9,443 nt of DNA from positions 1-9,443 of the forward strand of contig JAEUHU010000051.1 of assembly GCA_016793305.1 (NCBI GenBank), written 5' to 3'. This stretch comes from Planctomycetota bacterium (GTDB taxonomy: Bacteria > Planctomycetota > UBA1135 > UBA2386). The position numbers and the translations under genes are program-made. Position 1 is the stretch's first letter; each line of letters starts with the position of its first letter. This document shows positions 1 to 6,732 of this stretch, piece after piece. The notes under the pieces are model-generated. The model saw only the letters and a program-made list of their open reading frames with translations, was not told the origin of the DNA and did not search any database.

Positions 1-213
1 GTTCTCGATCGGGTAGGTGATCTGCTTCTCGACCTCGGCGGCGGTCAACGACGGGAACAGCGTGTTGATCTGCACCTGGTTCGAGGTGACGTCGGGCACG
101 GCGTCGATCGGCAGGCGCTGCAGCGCGAACGCGCCGAGCCCACCGACCAGCAGCGCCAGCAACAGCACGAGCCAACGGCTCCGGATCGACAGACGAAGGA
201 TCGAGTCGAGCAT
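1..213 (-). CDS. Heavy-metal RND efflux pump (CzcA/CusA-like), N-terminal fragment
   Basis: This is the first 71 residues of an inner-membrane proton-driven RND pump of the heavy-metal efflux (HME) subfamily; the rest lies beyond the left edge. The fragment begins MLDSILRLSIRSRWLVLLL, giving a first transmembrane helix at about residues 14-31. It continues with the family hallmark LPIDAVPDVTSNQVQINT (about 34-51) and an AAEVEKQITYPIE segment (about 58-70), which starts the first periplasmic porter domain. HME-RND pumps export divalent or monovalent metal ions such as Zn, Co, Cd, Ni, Cu or Ag. The residues that decide the metal lie outside the window, so specificity cannot be called. The ATG follows the adaptor stop by 7 nt. 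A Shine-Dalgarno-like GAGG at 222-219 overlaps that stop codon, so translational coupling is likely. Only the N-terminus is visible, but the match to the family is strong. Confidence 0.93.
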   Translation of the reverse strand, partial: MLDSILRLSIRSRWLVLLLALLVGGLGAFALQRLPIDAVPDVTSNQVQINTLFPSLTAAEVEKQITYPIEN

Positions 214-220
214 CGGCGCC

Positions 221-1471
221 TCACTTCTCCTCGCCGCCGGAGACGGCGGCGATCGCCTTCAGCAAGAAGCTGCCCTCGGTGACCACGGGGTCACCGTCGC
301 GCAGGCCGGCGCGGATCGGCACGAAGCCGTCGATCGCCGGTTCGACCTCGACGTCACGCGGCGCGAACGCGGTCGCGTCGCCCGGCACCGGCACGAACAC
401 CACGCTGCGGCCGTCGAGCTGCTGCACGGCACTCTCGGGCACGGCCAGCGCGCGAGCCGTCGCCTCGCCGGCCGACGGTGCCAGTTCGAGACGCACCTCG
501 CAGCTCATGCCGGCGCGCAGTGCGGCCGGTGGGTCGCGCAGCTCGATGCGAACCTGGGCGGTGCGCGTGCTCGGGTCGAGCCGCGGCGCCACCAGGGTCA
601 CCGTGCCGACCGCCGTGAGTTCGGGCCGATAGGTGAGGTGCACCTCGGCGGCCGTGCCGCTCTGCACGCGGCTCGCGAACGCCTCGGGCACTTCGGCGAG
701 CGCCCACAGTACGCGCGGCTCGACCAGCACGAACAGCGGCGGCTCGTCGGGGCCGGTGCGTGCGCCGAGCACGGCGCTGCGTTCGGCGATCAGGCCGTCC
801 TGCGGGGCCCGCAGCACGTGCCGCACGTCGAGCCGGCCCGTCGCCAGCACGGCGTCGATCGCCGCTTCGCTCATGCCGAACAGCGTCAGTCGCTGTCGGG
901 CTGCGGTGGCGGCCTGTTCGGCGCGCTGTTGCTCGGCCAGCAGCCGGCGGTAGTCGGCCTCGCGGCGTTCGACCTCGGCGCGCGAGACGCCTTCGGCCTG
1001 CTGCTGCAGGGTGCGACCGCGCTGCCACGCTTGTTCGGCCAGTGCCACCTGCGGGGCCATGCCGGCGGCGAGCTGCCGTTGCTGCAGCAGTTCGGCCTGC
1101 AGGTCGCCGAGTTCGCTGCACTCGAGCACCACCAACGGGTCGCCCGCGGCGACCCGCGCGCCGAGGCGGCCGGGCAGCTCGACGATGCGGCCGCGCAGGT
1201 TGCTCGGCACGAGGGCGGTGTGGTCGCCGTCGAACGCGAGGCGCGCTGGCGCGCGGCAGTGACGGCGCAGGTCGCGCGGCACAGCCGTGGCGAGCGTCAG
1301 CGGGTGCCGTGCCAACGCCTCGGTCGACAGACGCACGACGGCGTCGCCGCCGGCGGGTGCCGGTGGCGCGACCGGCTCGGGGGCAGCAGGCTGTTGGCAG
1401 CCGGCCAGCAGCAGGGCGAGGGCAATGGCGATCCCAGAGGAAGAACGCTTCGGCGAGCGGAACGGGGGCAT
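221..1471 (-). CDS. RND efflux periplasmic adaptor lipoprotein (CzcB/CusB-like membrane fusion protein)
   Basis: This 416-residue membrane-fusion protein bridges the inner-membrane pump and the outer-membrane factor in the periplasm. I chose the ATG at 1471 rather than the in-frame ATG at 1504. It has a GAGGA Shine-Dalgarno 8 nt upstream, follows the TolC-like stop by 1 nt, and gives a clean lipoprotein signal: basic PKR, hydrophobic core, lipobox L22-A-G-C25. A Pro/Ala linker follows. The lipoyl/barrel-sandwich strands are at about 82-118 and 215-240. They flank an alpha-helical, Gln/Glu/Arg-rich hairpin (about 120-205) that carries the SELGDLQAE signature. Beta-barrel (about 245-335) and membrane-proximal (about 336-416) segments follow. 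The length is normal for the family. There is no N-terminal Met cluster of the CusB type and no His-rich domain. Three extra cysteines (72, 118, 324) are present. Metal specificity is therefore open, though membership of the heavy-metal efflux operon is clear from the neighbours. Confidence 0.93.
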   Translation of the reverse strand: MPPFRSPKRSSSGIAIALALLLAGCQQPAAPEPVAPPAPAGGDAVVRLSTEALARHPLTLATAVPRDLRRHCRAPARLAFDGDHTALVPSNLRGRIVELPGRLGARVAAGDPLVVLECSELGDLQAELLQQRQLAAGMAPQVALAEQAWQRGRTLQQQAEGVSRAEVERREADYRRLLAEQQRAEQAATAARQRLTLFGMSEAAIDAVLATGRLDVRHVLRAPQDGLIAERSAVLGARTGPDEPPLFVLVEPRVLWALAEVPEAFASRVQSGTAAEVHLTYRPELTAVGTVTLVAPRLDPSTRTAQVRIELRDPPAALRAGMSCEVRLELAPSAGEATARALAVPESAVQQLDGRSVVFVPVPGDATAFAPRDVEVEPAIDGFVPIRAGLRDGDPVVTEGSFLLKAIAAVSGGEEK

Positions 1472-1472
1472 C

Positions 1473-2927
1473 TCAGCGGTCCTCGGCAGTGGGGGACGTG
1501 GCAACGGTCAGGGGTGCGGTCGACGGGTCGGCGCCGCCGAGGGCGCGCTGCAGGCGGAACGAGGCGAGCCGGCGCTGGTGTTGCGCCGCGGTGCGGCGGG
1601 CCTCGGCGGCCAGCAGGGCGAGCTCGGCGGCCAGTTCGTGGTCGCGGCCGAGTTCGCCGGCGGCGACCGCGGCCCGCGTGCGCGCCAACTGCTCGAGCAG
1701 AGGTGCCACCAGCGTGGTCGCGATGGCGGCTTCCTGGTCGCGGGCGCGCAGCAGGGCGGCGTGCGCCGTTCGCACCTCCTGCACGACGAGGCGGCTGGCC
1801 GCGACCAGTTCGTGCGCTGCGGCGCGGGTGCCTGCGGCGATCGCCTGCTGCTCCTTGCTGCCGTCGTCGAACACCGGCAGTGGCAGAGCGGCGTTCGGGC
1901 CGGTGAACCAGGCCGGCGTGCGCTGCGTCTCGGCGCCGAGCGTCGTGGCGCTCCACGGGGTGAAGGCGGCGAGCCGTTCGTCGGCGCCGAGCGCCGCGAG
2001 CTCCCAGCGCCTCTGCTGCAGCTCGGGCCGGTGCTGCAGCGCCATCGCGACGCAGGCGTACTCCTCGGGAACGGCGAGCTCCGGCGGCGCTTCGGCGTCG
2101 AGCGGCCATGCCGCGGCATCGCCCGGTCGGCCGAGCCGTTCGGCGAGACGCAGGCGGGCTTGCCGCCGTTCGTTCGCGAGCTGCTGCAGGTCGAGCTGGG
2201 CTTCGGCGAGGTCGTGGCGCGCGGCTGCAACCGCCGCGGCGTCCACTTCGCCGGCCAGCAGTCGCTGCTCGAGTCGCGCCAGGACTTGCGCCTGCACCTG
2301 CACGAGGCGTTCGCCGGCGTGATGCCGCGCGTCGGCGGCGCAGGCCTCGGCGTGGCGCTGCTGGGCGTCGGCGAGCACGTCCAGTGCCGTGGTCAGCACC
2401 GCGGCCGCGGCGGCCTGCAGTCGATGGTCGGCGGCTTCGGCGCGGGTCGGGGTCGCCAGCATCTGCACGAACGGCTGCGTCAGCGCCGCTTCGTACTGCG
2501 GGCTCGTGGTGCCAAAGCGCAGCACGACGGCGAGCAGCGGGTTGGCCCACTTGCGGGCCCCTTCGGCATCGGCGAGCGCTGCGTCGACACGCGCCAGCGC
2601 TGCCTGCAGCTCCGGGGCGTGGTGCACGGCTTCGGCGCACGCACGTGCTTGGTCCAGCGGCACGGCCGGCGGCAAGGCGTGCAGGTCGACGGGTTCGCCT
2701 TCGAGCAGGATCTCGATCGGCCGGTCGAGGCGCAGTTGCGCTGCGACGGTCGCAGCGGGGGCGAGGTCGGGAACGGGGCCAGCACACGCGCCGAGCAGCA
2801 CGAGGGGCCCCGACAACAGGCGGGAGGTCTTCGACACGACGGAAACCAGCGGACGGCGACCCGGAGACCGGGGCGCGGAAGCGACGGAGGACACTTCGGG
2901 CCGCGGGCGCACCGCAGTGCGCCGCAT
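1473..2927 (-). CDS. TolC-family outer-membrane efflux protein (CzcC-like), probable lipoprotein
   Basis: This is the outer-membrane channel of the tripartite efflux complex, 484 residues from the first ATG. It shows the two tandem OEP repeats of the family. The first, about 88-270, contains a PLDQARACAEAVHHAPEL helix start. The second, about 288-465, contains ALQHRPELQQRR at 296-307. Both have long Ala/Gln/Glu/Arg-rich helices typical of the TolC coiled-coil barrel. A lipobox-like LLGAC motif (Cys48) suggests N-terminal acylation, as in OprM-type channels. The first 30 residues are Arg/Pro-rich and unlike a signal peptide. An in-frame GTG at 2837 would give a 454-residue precursor starting MSKTSRLLSGPLVLLGAC, a better lipoprotein leader, but it has no obvious ribosome-binding site. 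The ATG at 2927 has a GGGAG about 11 nt upstream. The start is therefore uncertain and the family is not. The stop lies 1 nt before the adaptor ATG. Confidence 0.9.
   Translation of the reverse strand: MRRTAVRPRPEVSSVASAPRSPGRRPLVSVVSKTSRLLSGPLVLLGACAGPVPDLAPAATVAAQLRLDRPIEILLEGEPVDLHALPPAVPLDQARACAEAVHHAPELQAALARVDAALADAEGARKWANPLLAVVLRFGTTSPQYEAALTQPFVQMLATPTRAEAADHRLQAAAAAVLTTALDVLADAQQRHAEACAADARHHAGERLVQVQAQVLARLEQRLLAGEVDAAAVAAARHDLAEAQLDLQQLANERRQARLRLAERLGRPGDAAAWPLDAEAPPELAVPEEYACVAMALQHRPELQQRRWELAALGADERLAAFTPWSATTLGAETQRTPAWFTGPNAALPLPVFDDGSKEQQAIAAGTRAAAHELVAASRLVVQEVRTAHAALLRARDQEAAIATTLVAPLLEQLARTRAAVAAGELGRDHELAAELALLAAEARRTAAQHQRRLASFRLQRALGGADPSTAPLTVATSPTAEDR
1480..1484 (-). 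promoter_or_regulatory. Shine-Dalgarno site of the adaptor gene
   Basis: GAGGA on the minus strand lies 8 nt before the ATG at 1471, inside the end of the TolC-family gene. It decides between the two possible adaptor starts and implies translational coupling with the upstream gene, whose stop is at 1475-1473. Confidence 0.6.
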
Positions 2928-2975
2928 GGACCGACCAGCTCCCGCGCGTTCGGCAAGCAGCGCGAACGGGGAGCG

Positions 2976-2994
2976 GCCCGGCAGCGAGCCGGGC
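2976..2994 (-). other. Perfect stem-loop in the gap before the TolC-family gene
   Basis: On the minus strand, GCCCGGC-TCGCT-GCCGGGC forms a perfect 7-bp stem with a 5-nt loop. It begins directly after the TGA stop of the 155-residue gene (2997-2995). The 67-nt gap to the next gene has no other obvious structure. No T-tract follows, so it is not a canonical intrinsic terminator. It could partly attenuate transcription, stabilise a processed 3' end or do nothing. The structure is seen directly and the role is unknown. Confidence 0.5.
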
Positions 2995-3462
2995 TCAGGC
3001 CGCCGTGGGTGGGGCGCGCGGGGCGGCTTCGTCCGGTGGTCCGTCGCTCGGGACCGGGCGGTTGCCGAAGTCGACGAGGCGCGGCGGCGCGCGACCGAGC
3101 CCTGGCAGGGTCACCACGTCGTCGCACCAGGCGATGGCGAACGGAGCGTGCGCGGAGGCCGCCGCTTCGTCGTCGTCCGACACGGTGCGCTTCTGCTGCT
3201 GGTGGTCGAACGCCGAGTGCGGCGGTTCGGCCGGTGCGTCGTCGCGCTCGAGGTCGGCGCTCGCGGTGGCGAGCGCGGTCGGTGCGTCGGCGCTGGGGCC
3301 GGTCGCCGCGCGTTCGGCCAGCTCGAAACCGACCACGAAGTGGCGCTCGCTGGCCAGGTGCAGCGGCAGCCAGATCGACTGCAGCAGCAGGCACAGCGCC
3401 GCGAGCCAGCAGACGAACCGCCGGGTGGCGGGGACGTCGGGGTTCGCGGTCGGGGACGACAT
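2995..3462 (-). CDS. Hypothetical membrane-anchored/exported protein leading the efflux operon
   Basis: I do not recognise this 155-residue protein. It has a short polar N-terminus with TRR at 13-15 and a single hydrophobic segment (about 16-36, WLAALCLLLQSIWLPLHLAS). This could be an uncleaved anchor or a signal peptide; no lipobox is seen. The remainder is low-complexity Ala/Pro/Asp. It includes a polar, potentially metal-liganding stretch at 82-105 with H82, D86, H87, QQQ, DDDE and H105, then a conserved-looking PFAIAWCDDVVTLPGLG block (107-123) and a Pro-rich tail. It lies 67 nt upstream of the TolC-family gene on the same strand, so co-transcription is likely. The position and the acidic/His residues suggest a periplasmic accessory to metal efflux, but this is inference. 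The ATG at 3462 is the only good start and lacks a clear Shine-Dalgarno. The mixed composition and hydrophobic helix argue for a real gene in this frame. Confidence 0.6.
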   Translation of the reverse strand: MSSPTANPDVPATRRFVCWLAALCLLLQSIWLPLHLASERHFVVGFELAERAATGPSADAPTALATASADLERDDAPAEPPHSAFDHQQQKRTVSDDDEAAASAHAPFAIAWCDDVVTLPGLGRAPPRLVDFGNRPVPSDGPPDEAAPRAPPTAA

Positions 3463-3501
3463 GCGCGGCGAAGGCTAGGTCGCTGCGGCTCGGCTTTCCA
3501 C

Positions 3502-3519
3502 CCCCTCACGTCGGAGGGG
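3502..3519 (-). other. Stem-loop between the two unknown minus-strand genes
   Basis: CCCCTC-ACGTCG-GAGGGG on the plus strand is a perfect 6-bp inverted repeat with a 6-nt loop. It lies 33 nt downstream of the stop of the 138-residue membrane protein and 39 nt upstream of the next gene's ATG. A U-run is missing on both strands, so a terminator role for the upstream gene is possible but not shown. If it terminates, the efflux operon's promoter would have to lie between 3463 and 3501, where I see no convincing -35/-10 pair. Confidence 0.35.
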
Positions 3520-3551
3520 CCGCTGCGATCGGGATACGGCTCGCGAAGTAC

Positions 3552-3968
3552 TCACGAGCAGAGGCGTCGGAGCGCGCCGAGCACCTTCCCGAGCAGCAAC
3601 ACGACGAACCACGCGGACAGCGCCGTGGCCGTCGCCAGGCTCACGGGCCATACACCGGACGATGCCATGCCTGCGAACTGCAGGACCTCGTTCCCCCAGA
3701 ACGCCACCATGAGGAGCAGCAAGACGGAGGGCTGCCTGCAGCGGAGCGCTTGCACCATCCAGGCCACGCTCCACGCGAACGACACCAGGAAGAGGGCGCC
3801 GAGCATGAAGCCGTCCTCGAAGGCGAGGCCTGCGGGAATCCTGCTGCTGGTGATCCTCGCGACCGTGATCTGCAGTGGACCCAGGGCCCACGGGATCACC
3901 GGGAACTGCACCGCCGCCTTCGGCCGAGGCGTGTCGATCTCGTCGGGGATCTGTTCCGAAGGCGTCAT
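3552..3968 (-). CDS. Hypothetical small membrane protein with three predicted helices
   Basis: I do not recognise this 138-residue protein. A polar, acidic N-terminus (about 1-20) is followed by an amphipathic region with IPWALGPLQITVARI (25-39). Three hydrophobic helices follow at about 54-75, 80-102 and 108-130, then a short basic end (RRLCS). The regular spacing of helices and the Trp/Phe content mark it as a genuine inner-membrane protein rather than a shadow frame. It is transcribed toward the efflux operon but separated from the next gene by 89 nt containing a hairpin, so operon membership is uncertain. It is divergent from the YceK-like gene. No strong Shine-Dalgarno precedes the ATG. 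By eye, the DNA here is slightly less GC-extreme than the flanks. No function can be proposed. Confidence 0.6.
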   Translation of the reverse strand: MTPSEQIPDEIDTPRPKAAVQFPVIPWALGPLQITVARITSSRIPAGLAFEDGFMLGALFLVSFAWSVAWMVQALRCRQPSVLLLLMVAFWGNEVLQFAGMASSGVWPVSLATATALSAWFVVLLLGKVLGALRRLCS

Positions 3969-4020
3969 CCAGTGCTGGGCACGTCGTGCACGCGGATCCT
4001 ACCGTGCCGCAACCAGCCCT

Positions 4021-4032
4021 CGGTTCGAACCG
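4021..4032. promoter_or_regulatory. 12-bp perfect palindrome in a divergent promoter region
   Basis: CGGTTCGAACCG reads identically on both strands. It lies in the 141-bp gap between the divergent 138-residue membrane-protein gene and the YceK-like gene. Such a dyad in that position could be an operator for a dimeric regulator. There is no second copy in the window, so this remains a candidate only. Confidence 0.3.
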
Positions 4033-4109
4033 GCGCTCAAGCTCTTGATGGGCTACGGTGTGTCGACGGGACCTGTCCGGCTCTTCGGGCTGCCCGTGTG
4101 AAGTTCCAC

Positions 4110-4460
4110 ATGCCGCAACGGCTCCGACCACTGCTGCCACTGCTCGTGCTGTCGGTGACGAGTGCGTGCTACGGCACCGTCTACACCCGCATGCCGGATT
4201 GGCGTTCCAAATCGACGGCCCAGGCGTTCGGGTGGCCGCTCTTCGAGGCCGTGCATGCGGACTTCGACATGATCGCCCAGGGCGGTGGCGGCCATCAGGT
4301 GCACTGGTGGGTCTCGGCCCTGATCGGCTGGCCGGTCGATCTCGTGCTGGACGTCGTGTTCCTGCCGTTCGACGTGATCGGTGGGCTGTCGGGCGACGAG
4401 AAGAACCGGGTCGAAACTTGGGATCTGGATCTCTCCGACGATCCACGCGATGGTGGATAG
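4110..4460 (+). CDS. YceK/YidQ-family lipoprotein
   Basis: This 116-residue small envelope lipoprotein belongs to the YceK/YidQ (DUF1375) type. After a basic start (QRLR) and a hydrophobic core it has a lipobox-like VTSAC with Cys20, somewhat off consensus at -3. It continues with YGTVYTRMPDW (21-31), the conserved tract around 44-55, then WPVDLVLDVVFLPFDVIGG (74-92), the family signature in which a D-V-V/L-x-L-P-x-D pattern forms a hydrophobic hairpin. The length matches the family. The molecular function of YceK-like proteins is not established. The frame is open far upstream, but the signal peptide fixes the start at the ATG at 4110 or at the in-frame GTG at 4098, which adds only four residues. 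It lies 59 nt upstream of the DUF1801-type gene on the same strand. Confidence 0.82.
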   Translation: MPQRLRPLLPLLVLSVTSACYGTVYTRMPDWRSKSTAQAFGWPLFEAVHADFDMIAQGGGGHQVHWWVSALIGWPVDLVLDVVFLPFDVIGGLSGDEKNRVETWDLDLSDDPRDGG

Positions 4461-4519
4461 CCGAGACGACCGCGATGCGCTGCGGACAGGCTCACGAGTT
4501 GGCAGAGAACGAGGGCTTC

Positions 4520-5122
4520 ATGGTCGACCGATCACCCGAACGAGACGCCGAAACGAAGCTCGCGGGGTTCTTCGCGAACTACCCGCCGCCGATCGCCAAG
4601 CTCGGCAAGGCTCTGCGCACGCGGTTGCGCGCCAGGCTGCCGGGGCTGCACGAACTGGTCTACGTCTACGAGCGCCAGCAGGCTCTCGTGCTGTCGTATT
4701 CGCCGACCGAGGGCGGCGCCGACGGCGTCTGCGGCCTCGGCATCTACCCGGACGGTGTGAAGCTGTTCTTCGGGCAAGGCGCGCGCCTCGCGAAGACGGA
4801 GCCGGGCAAGCTGCTGCAAGGCCAGGGCAAGACGGTGCGCCACGTGGGGATCGAGGCGGTGGCGGACTTCGGACGTCCGGCGATCGAGCAGCTGATCGCA
4901 GCCGCCGTGCAGCTCGCGAAGCTGCGGCTCGACGCGACGGCCGAAGGGTCGGTGATCCTCAAGGCGGGTGCCAAGGCCGCACCGGCCAGCAAGGCAGGCA
5001 AGCGCGCGAAGGGCGCGAAGAGCGCGAAGGGCGCGGCGGCGAACAAGAAGGCGAAGGCGGCGCGGCCGGTCGCGAGGCAGGCGACGGCCAGGCGGCGCTC
5101 GAAGCGGGCCGCCGCCGAGTAG
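4520..5122 (+). CDS. DUF1801-domain protein with a histone-H1-like Lys/Ala/Arg tail
   Basis: This 200-residue cytoplasmic protein has two parts. Residues about 10-136 match the DUF1801 (YdhG/YdeI-like) fold. This includes an initial helix pair (AKLGKALRTRLRARLPGLHELVY), a strand region with ALVLSYSP and GVCGLGIYPDGVKLFF (70-84), KLLQGQGKTVRHVGI (97-111) and a closing helix AIEQLIAAAVQLAKLR (121-136). The family has no assigned reaction. Residues 149-200 are almost only Ala, Lys, Arg and Gly (for example KAGKRAKGAKSAKGAAANKK at 158-177), resembling histone H1 or bacterial H1-like DNA-binding tails. I chose ATG 4520, which has GAGGG four nt upstream. ATG 4475 is in frame and would add an unconserved-looking 15 residues. 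The gene follows the YceK-like gene by 59 nt and converges with the membrane-protein gene. DNA or RNA binding by the tail is inferred from composition. Confidence 0.85.
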   Translation: MVDRSPERDAETKLAGFFANYPPPIAKLGKALRTRLRARLPGLHELVYVYERQQALVLSYSPTEGGADGVCGLGIYPDGVKLFFGQGARLAKTEPGKLLQGQGKTVRHVGIEAVADFGRPAIEQLIAAAVQLAKLRLDATAEGSVILKAGAKAAPASKAGKRAKGAKSAKGAAANKKAKAARPVARQATARRRSKRAAAE

Positions 5123-5156
5123 CGAGCGGCCGTCGGCGGACGCGCGTCGCGCTCGC
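5122..5156. terminator. Possible bidirectional hairpin terminator
   Basis: The 36-nt gap between two convergent stops can fold as GCGAGCG (5122-5128) paired with CGCTCGC (5150-5156), a perfect 7-bp outer stem. An inner CGTC-GGCG-GACG hairpin lies at 5131-5142. The position between convergent genes fits termination for both. No T-run follows on either strand, which is common in very GC-rich genomes but lowers confidence. Confidence 0.35.
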
Positions 5157-5158
5157 GC

Positions 5159-6580
5159 TCAGCGCTTCTTGCGCGTGATCGCACCGCGTTGCGGTGCCGC
5201 CGTCGCCGCCCGGCGACGGCGATCGCGCAGCCAGCCGACCGAGGCCCAGCCGAGGGACGCGAGCAGCAGGGCGGCGAGCCCGGCGTAGTGGAGCAGCGGA
5301 TGCGCGCTGTTCCAGCCGAAGCTCGGGGCCCCTTCGCCGAGCGGGACCGCATTCGGTTGCACGTGGCGACCGACCAGCGCCTGCAACGGTGGGATCGCCA
5401 GCGCCAGCAGGGCGACGGCGGCGAGCACGTTCTTGAAGCGCAGGATGCCGAGTCGTCGCCACAGCGGCAGCATGGTGGTCAGCGACAGGATCGTCAGCAC
5501 CACCGGCCATTCCTGGCGCGGCTCGGCGGCGGCGAACGTCGGCAGCAGCGGCCCGGTGAACACCGCCGCGGCCAGCAGCCACGGCAGCGCCGTGCGGCGG
5601 CGCATCGGCTGGTCGAGGAAGTCGTCGAGGCCGGCGGCGCCGAGCACCGCCAGTGCGGTCAGCGTCGCCCAGAACCCTGCGGCGGGCAGCATCGGCAGTT
5701 CGTGGAGCCACGGCAGCGACGTGGCGAGGAACCCCACTCCCGAGGCGATCGCCGGCAGCGCACCGACGGCGGCGACCCCGAGCCACATCGACGTGTCGAC
5801 GTGGCGCTGCCGGCGCAGCAGCGCCAGGGCCACGAGCACCAGCAGCAGCGGTCCCGGCACCCTCAGCAGGGCGGCGAGGTCGGCGCCGCCTTCGGCACTG
5901 CGGTAGGTCGTCAGCAGCGCGCCAGGCGTCGGGGCGGACGTCGCGGCGCCGAACCATGGCGCCAGCGGGTCGAGCCACAGCCATTGCAGCGAAGCGCCGA
6001 TCGTCATCATCATCGCGACGAAGATCGTGCCGGCGGCCGGTCGTTCGTCGTCGCGATCGCCGCAGGTCAACGTGCGCGCGAACCCGGCGAGGCACAGGCC
6101 GGCGACCAGCACTGCGATCACCGTCGGCCCGGCGACGAACGGCAGGGACAGCCCGAGCCAGCTCCACGGCAGCCAGCGCTGTCGTGAACTCGGCCGGTCG
6201 CAGCGCACCGTCACTTCGAGAGCGAGCGGACCCAGCACGGCGGCGAGCTGTTCGCGCGGAGCTGCCTGCATCGCCAGCAGCCAAGGCGACAGCGCGTAGG
6301 CGGTGCCGACCAGGAACCCCGCGTAACGGCTGCGGCCCTGCGCGCGCAGGAACCGGTAGGCGAGCACGCCGCCCAGGGCTGGCACCAGCATGTCGACCAA
6401 CTGTGGCCAGCCGAGCGGTGAGGGGCGCGCGATCGCCGCGATCGTCTGCACCAGCAGCGCCAGCGTCGTCAGCAGTGCCGTCGCCGCGATGCCCTCACGG
6501 CGCCCCGTGCCGTAGAGGCTCAAGGCTGCGCCTCCCGGCGAGGTCGGCAAGTGGGATGCGCTGCGAGCACGGTCGAGCAT
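5159..6580 (-). CDS. Polytopic membrane protein, YfhO/GT-C-like
   Basis: This 473-residue integral membrane protein has roughly 11-13 hydrophobic helices. Clear ones are at about 31-50, 57-76, 88-103, 137-165, 183-200, 233-246, 255-278, 321-340, 349-365, 375-392 and 421-440. It ends in a basic cytoplasmic tail (RDRRRR to RKKR). The segment LAYRFLRAQGRSRYAGFLVG with ALSPWLLAM (about 73-103) resembles the second and third helices of YfhO-like and other GT-C membrane proteins, where an LR..G.sr.aa..ga.afalSp pattern is typical. No clear catalytic Asp-Glu pair is visible in the first periplasmic loop, so enzymatic activity is not assured. I start at ATG 6580; an in-frame GTG at 6628 would add 16 residues. 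It is divergent from the GT39-like gene, suggesting a joint role in surface glycan or lipid modification. The membrane topology is firm and the family call is tentative. Confidence 0.75.
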   Translation of the reverse strand: MLDRARSASHLPTSPGGAALSLYGTGRREGIAATALLTTLALLVQTIAAIARPSPLGWPQLVDMLVPALGGVLAYRFLRAQGRSRYAGFLVGTAYALSPWLLAMQAAPREQLAAVLGPLALEVTVRCDRPSSRQRWLPWSWLGLSLPFVAGPTVIAVLVAGLCLAGFARTLTCGDRDDERPAAGTIFVAMMMTIGASLQWLWLDPLAPWFGAATSAPTPGALLTTYRSAEGGADLAALLRVPGPLLLVLVALALLRRQRHVDTSMWLGVAAVGALPAIASGVGFLATSLPWLHELPMLPAAGFWATLTALAVLGAAGLDDFLDQPMRRRTALPWLLAAAVFTGPLLPTFAAAEPRQEWPVVLTILSLTTMLPLWRRLGILRFKNVLAAVALLALAIPPLQALVGRHVQPNAVPLGEGAPSFGWNSAHPLLHYAGLAALLLASLGWASVGWLRDRRRRAATAAPQRGAITRKKR

Positions 6581-6732
6581 CGACGCCCGCACCGTGCGTG
6601 CTTGAGGTGCAGGCGGCAGGAGGTGCACACGGCTCCGTCGGTGCCATCGACACTGTCGCGAAGTCCGACGGTCCGGTCCCTGGGAAGTGGCGTTGCCGAG
6701 TGCCGAGCCCTGCGCGTAATGTCGCGCGGCCC
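6581..6732. promoter_or_regulatory. Shared divergent upstream region of the two membrane-protein genes
   Basis: This 152-bp gap separates the divergent GT-C-like genes and must hold both promoters unless transcription starts further inside. The best rightward candidate I can find is TTGCCG at 6693-6698 with TAATGT at 6717-6722 (18-nt spacer). It is weak and would give an almost leaderless mRNA. No convincing leftward promoter was found. Confidence 0.3.

Noticed and set aside
17..1906. Long plus-strand open frame of about 630 codons over the efflux genes
   Set aside because: It is antisense to three adjoining genes with clear family motifs. It is Arg/Ala/Gly-rich with no recognisable domain, as expected from shadow frames in very GC-rich DNA.
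4019..4035. GGTTCGAACC resembling a tRNA T-loop
   Set aside because: The flanks do not form the 5-bp T-stem, and no acceptor, D or anticodon arm can be found at the right distance.
1287..4109. Plus-strand frame continuous with the YceK-like gene, suggesting a 1057-residue protein
   Set aside because: Only the last 116 codons show family features and a lipoprotein signal. The upstream part is antisense to the TolC-family and small genes and is low-complexity.
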